A stretch of DNA of 64,000 nucleotides from Daphnia pulex (Eukaryota; Arthropoda; Branchiopoda; Diplostraca; Daphniidae). Below, in pieces: positions 63,882 through 64,000 of the stretch. Location of the stretch: assembly GCF_021134715.1 (NCBI RefSeq), contig NC_060019.1, positions 6,324,001 to 6,388,000 of the forward strand, in the 5' to 3' direction. The notes under the pieces were generated by a model that ran no database searches, had not been told where the DNA came from, and saw only the letters and a list, made by a program, of their open reading frames with translations. Position numbers and translations under genes: made by a program. How positions within the stretch are numbered: position 1 is the first letter of the stretch; every line of letters begins with the position of its first letter.

Positions 63882-64000
63882 TTGACGTAAGTTAGCGTCA
63901 TCCTTTCCGTATTGTCACATCTTTTTAAATTACAGAAAATCGACCAGTATTACCACTTGATGACCTTGTATCGTGGTACATTAAGCATTCTCTATCACTA

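Larger units (their letters stand above)
58464..64000. repeat. tRNA tandem array, unit 1157-1158 bp
   Basis: Corresponding points recur at 1157 or 1158 bp: tRNA-Glu at 61064, 62221, 63379; tRNA-Gly at 60337, 61495, 62652, 63810; tRNA-Leu at 60594, 61752, 62909; half tRNA-Leu at 60871, 62029, 63186. The first unit starts at 58464 and is interrupted by a 1.38-kb insertion. The array runs off the end of the window. Units 3 and 4 are nearly identical, so homogenisation or duplication is recent. Confidence 0.95.

Overview
The window is eukaryotic DNA: AT-rich, with short GT-AG introns (about 55-80 bp), TATA-type promoters, an intron-bearing nuclear tRNA-Leu, and layer upon layer of transposable elements. 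The repeat content, intron size and tRNA clusters suggest an arthropod, with a small crustacean such as Daphnia as my best guess; the sequence alone does not prove the taxon. I see no clearly intact, conventional protein-coding host gene. The window is a graveyard of mobile elements, gene fragments and one viral fossil, ending in a live-looking tRNA array.

The backbone is a duplicated block present twice in the same orientation and order. The compact copy is 50488-58463 (about 8 kb). The other copy is stretched over 1-34394 by nested insertions. In order the block holds a transposon-derived tnp2-like pseudogene, DUF4806-like exons, a conserved small exon, a RecQ-like helicase fragment on the minus strand, a Ty3/gypsy-type RNase H and integrase remnant, and an unknown spliced fragment. 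In the expanded copy the tnp2-like gene is cut at 1036 and resumes at 14446. Between these points lie a pair of roughly 480-bp inverted arms, a 456-bp MITE with an 8-bp target duplication, a complete but decayed non-LTR retrotransposon with a 9-bp target duplication, and an unrecognised spliced gene. From 15.6 to 29.9 kb the same copy carries a MULE transposase pseudogene and a hAT fragment, both framed by inverted arrays of a palindromic repeat (TAGCGAA-N4-TTCGCTA), and a second non-LTR element split by a 3.7-kb insertion. In the compact copy the main insertion is a Tc1/mariner element of DD35E type with two short introns and a TA duplication.

Between the two copies (34.4-50.5 kb) lie broken pieces of unrelated genes: an SNF2-type ATPase, a SANT/Myb (SNAPC4-like) gene, an acyl-CoA synthetase (ACSF3-like), a prolyl 4-hydroxylase alpha subunit, a longer RecQ helicase, a Ty1/copia reverse transcriptase scrap, an endogenous bunyavirus-like L-protein remnant (about 46.5-49.2 kb) and a BEL/Pao integrase tail.

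From 58.5 kb to the end is a tandem array with a unit of 1157-1158 bp. Each unit carries tRNA-Glu(CTC) on plus, tRNA-Gly(TCC) on minus, tRNA-Leu(CAA) with a 36-nt intron on minus, and an orphan 5' half of a tRNA-Leu that stops exactly at the exon 1/intron junction. The strongest candidates for something under-described are the foldback-like MULE with palindromic tandem arms, the tRNA array with its half-tRNA, the intron-bearing DD35E transposase, and the bunyavirus-like fossil.
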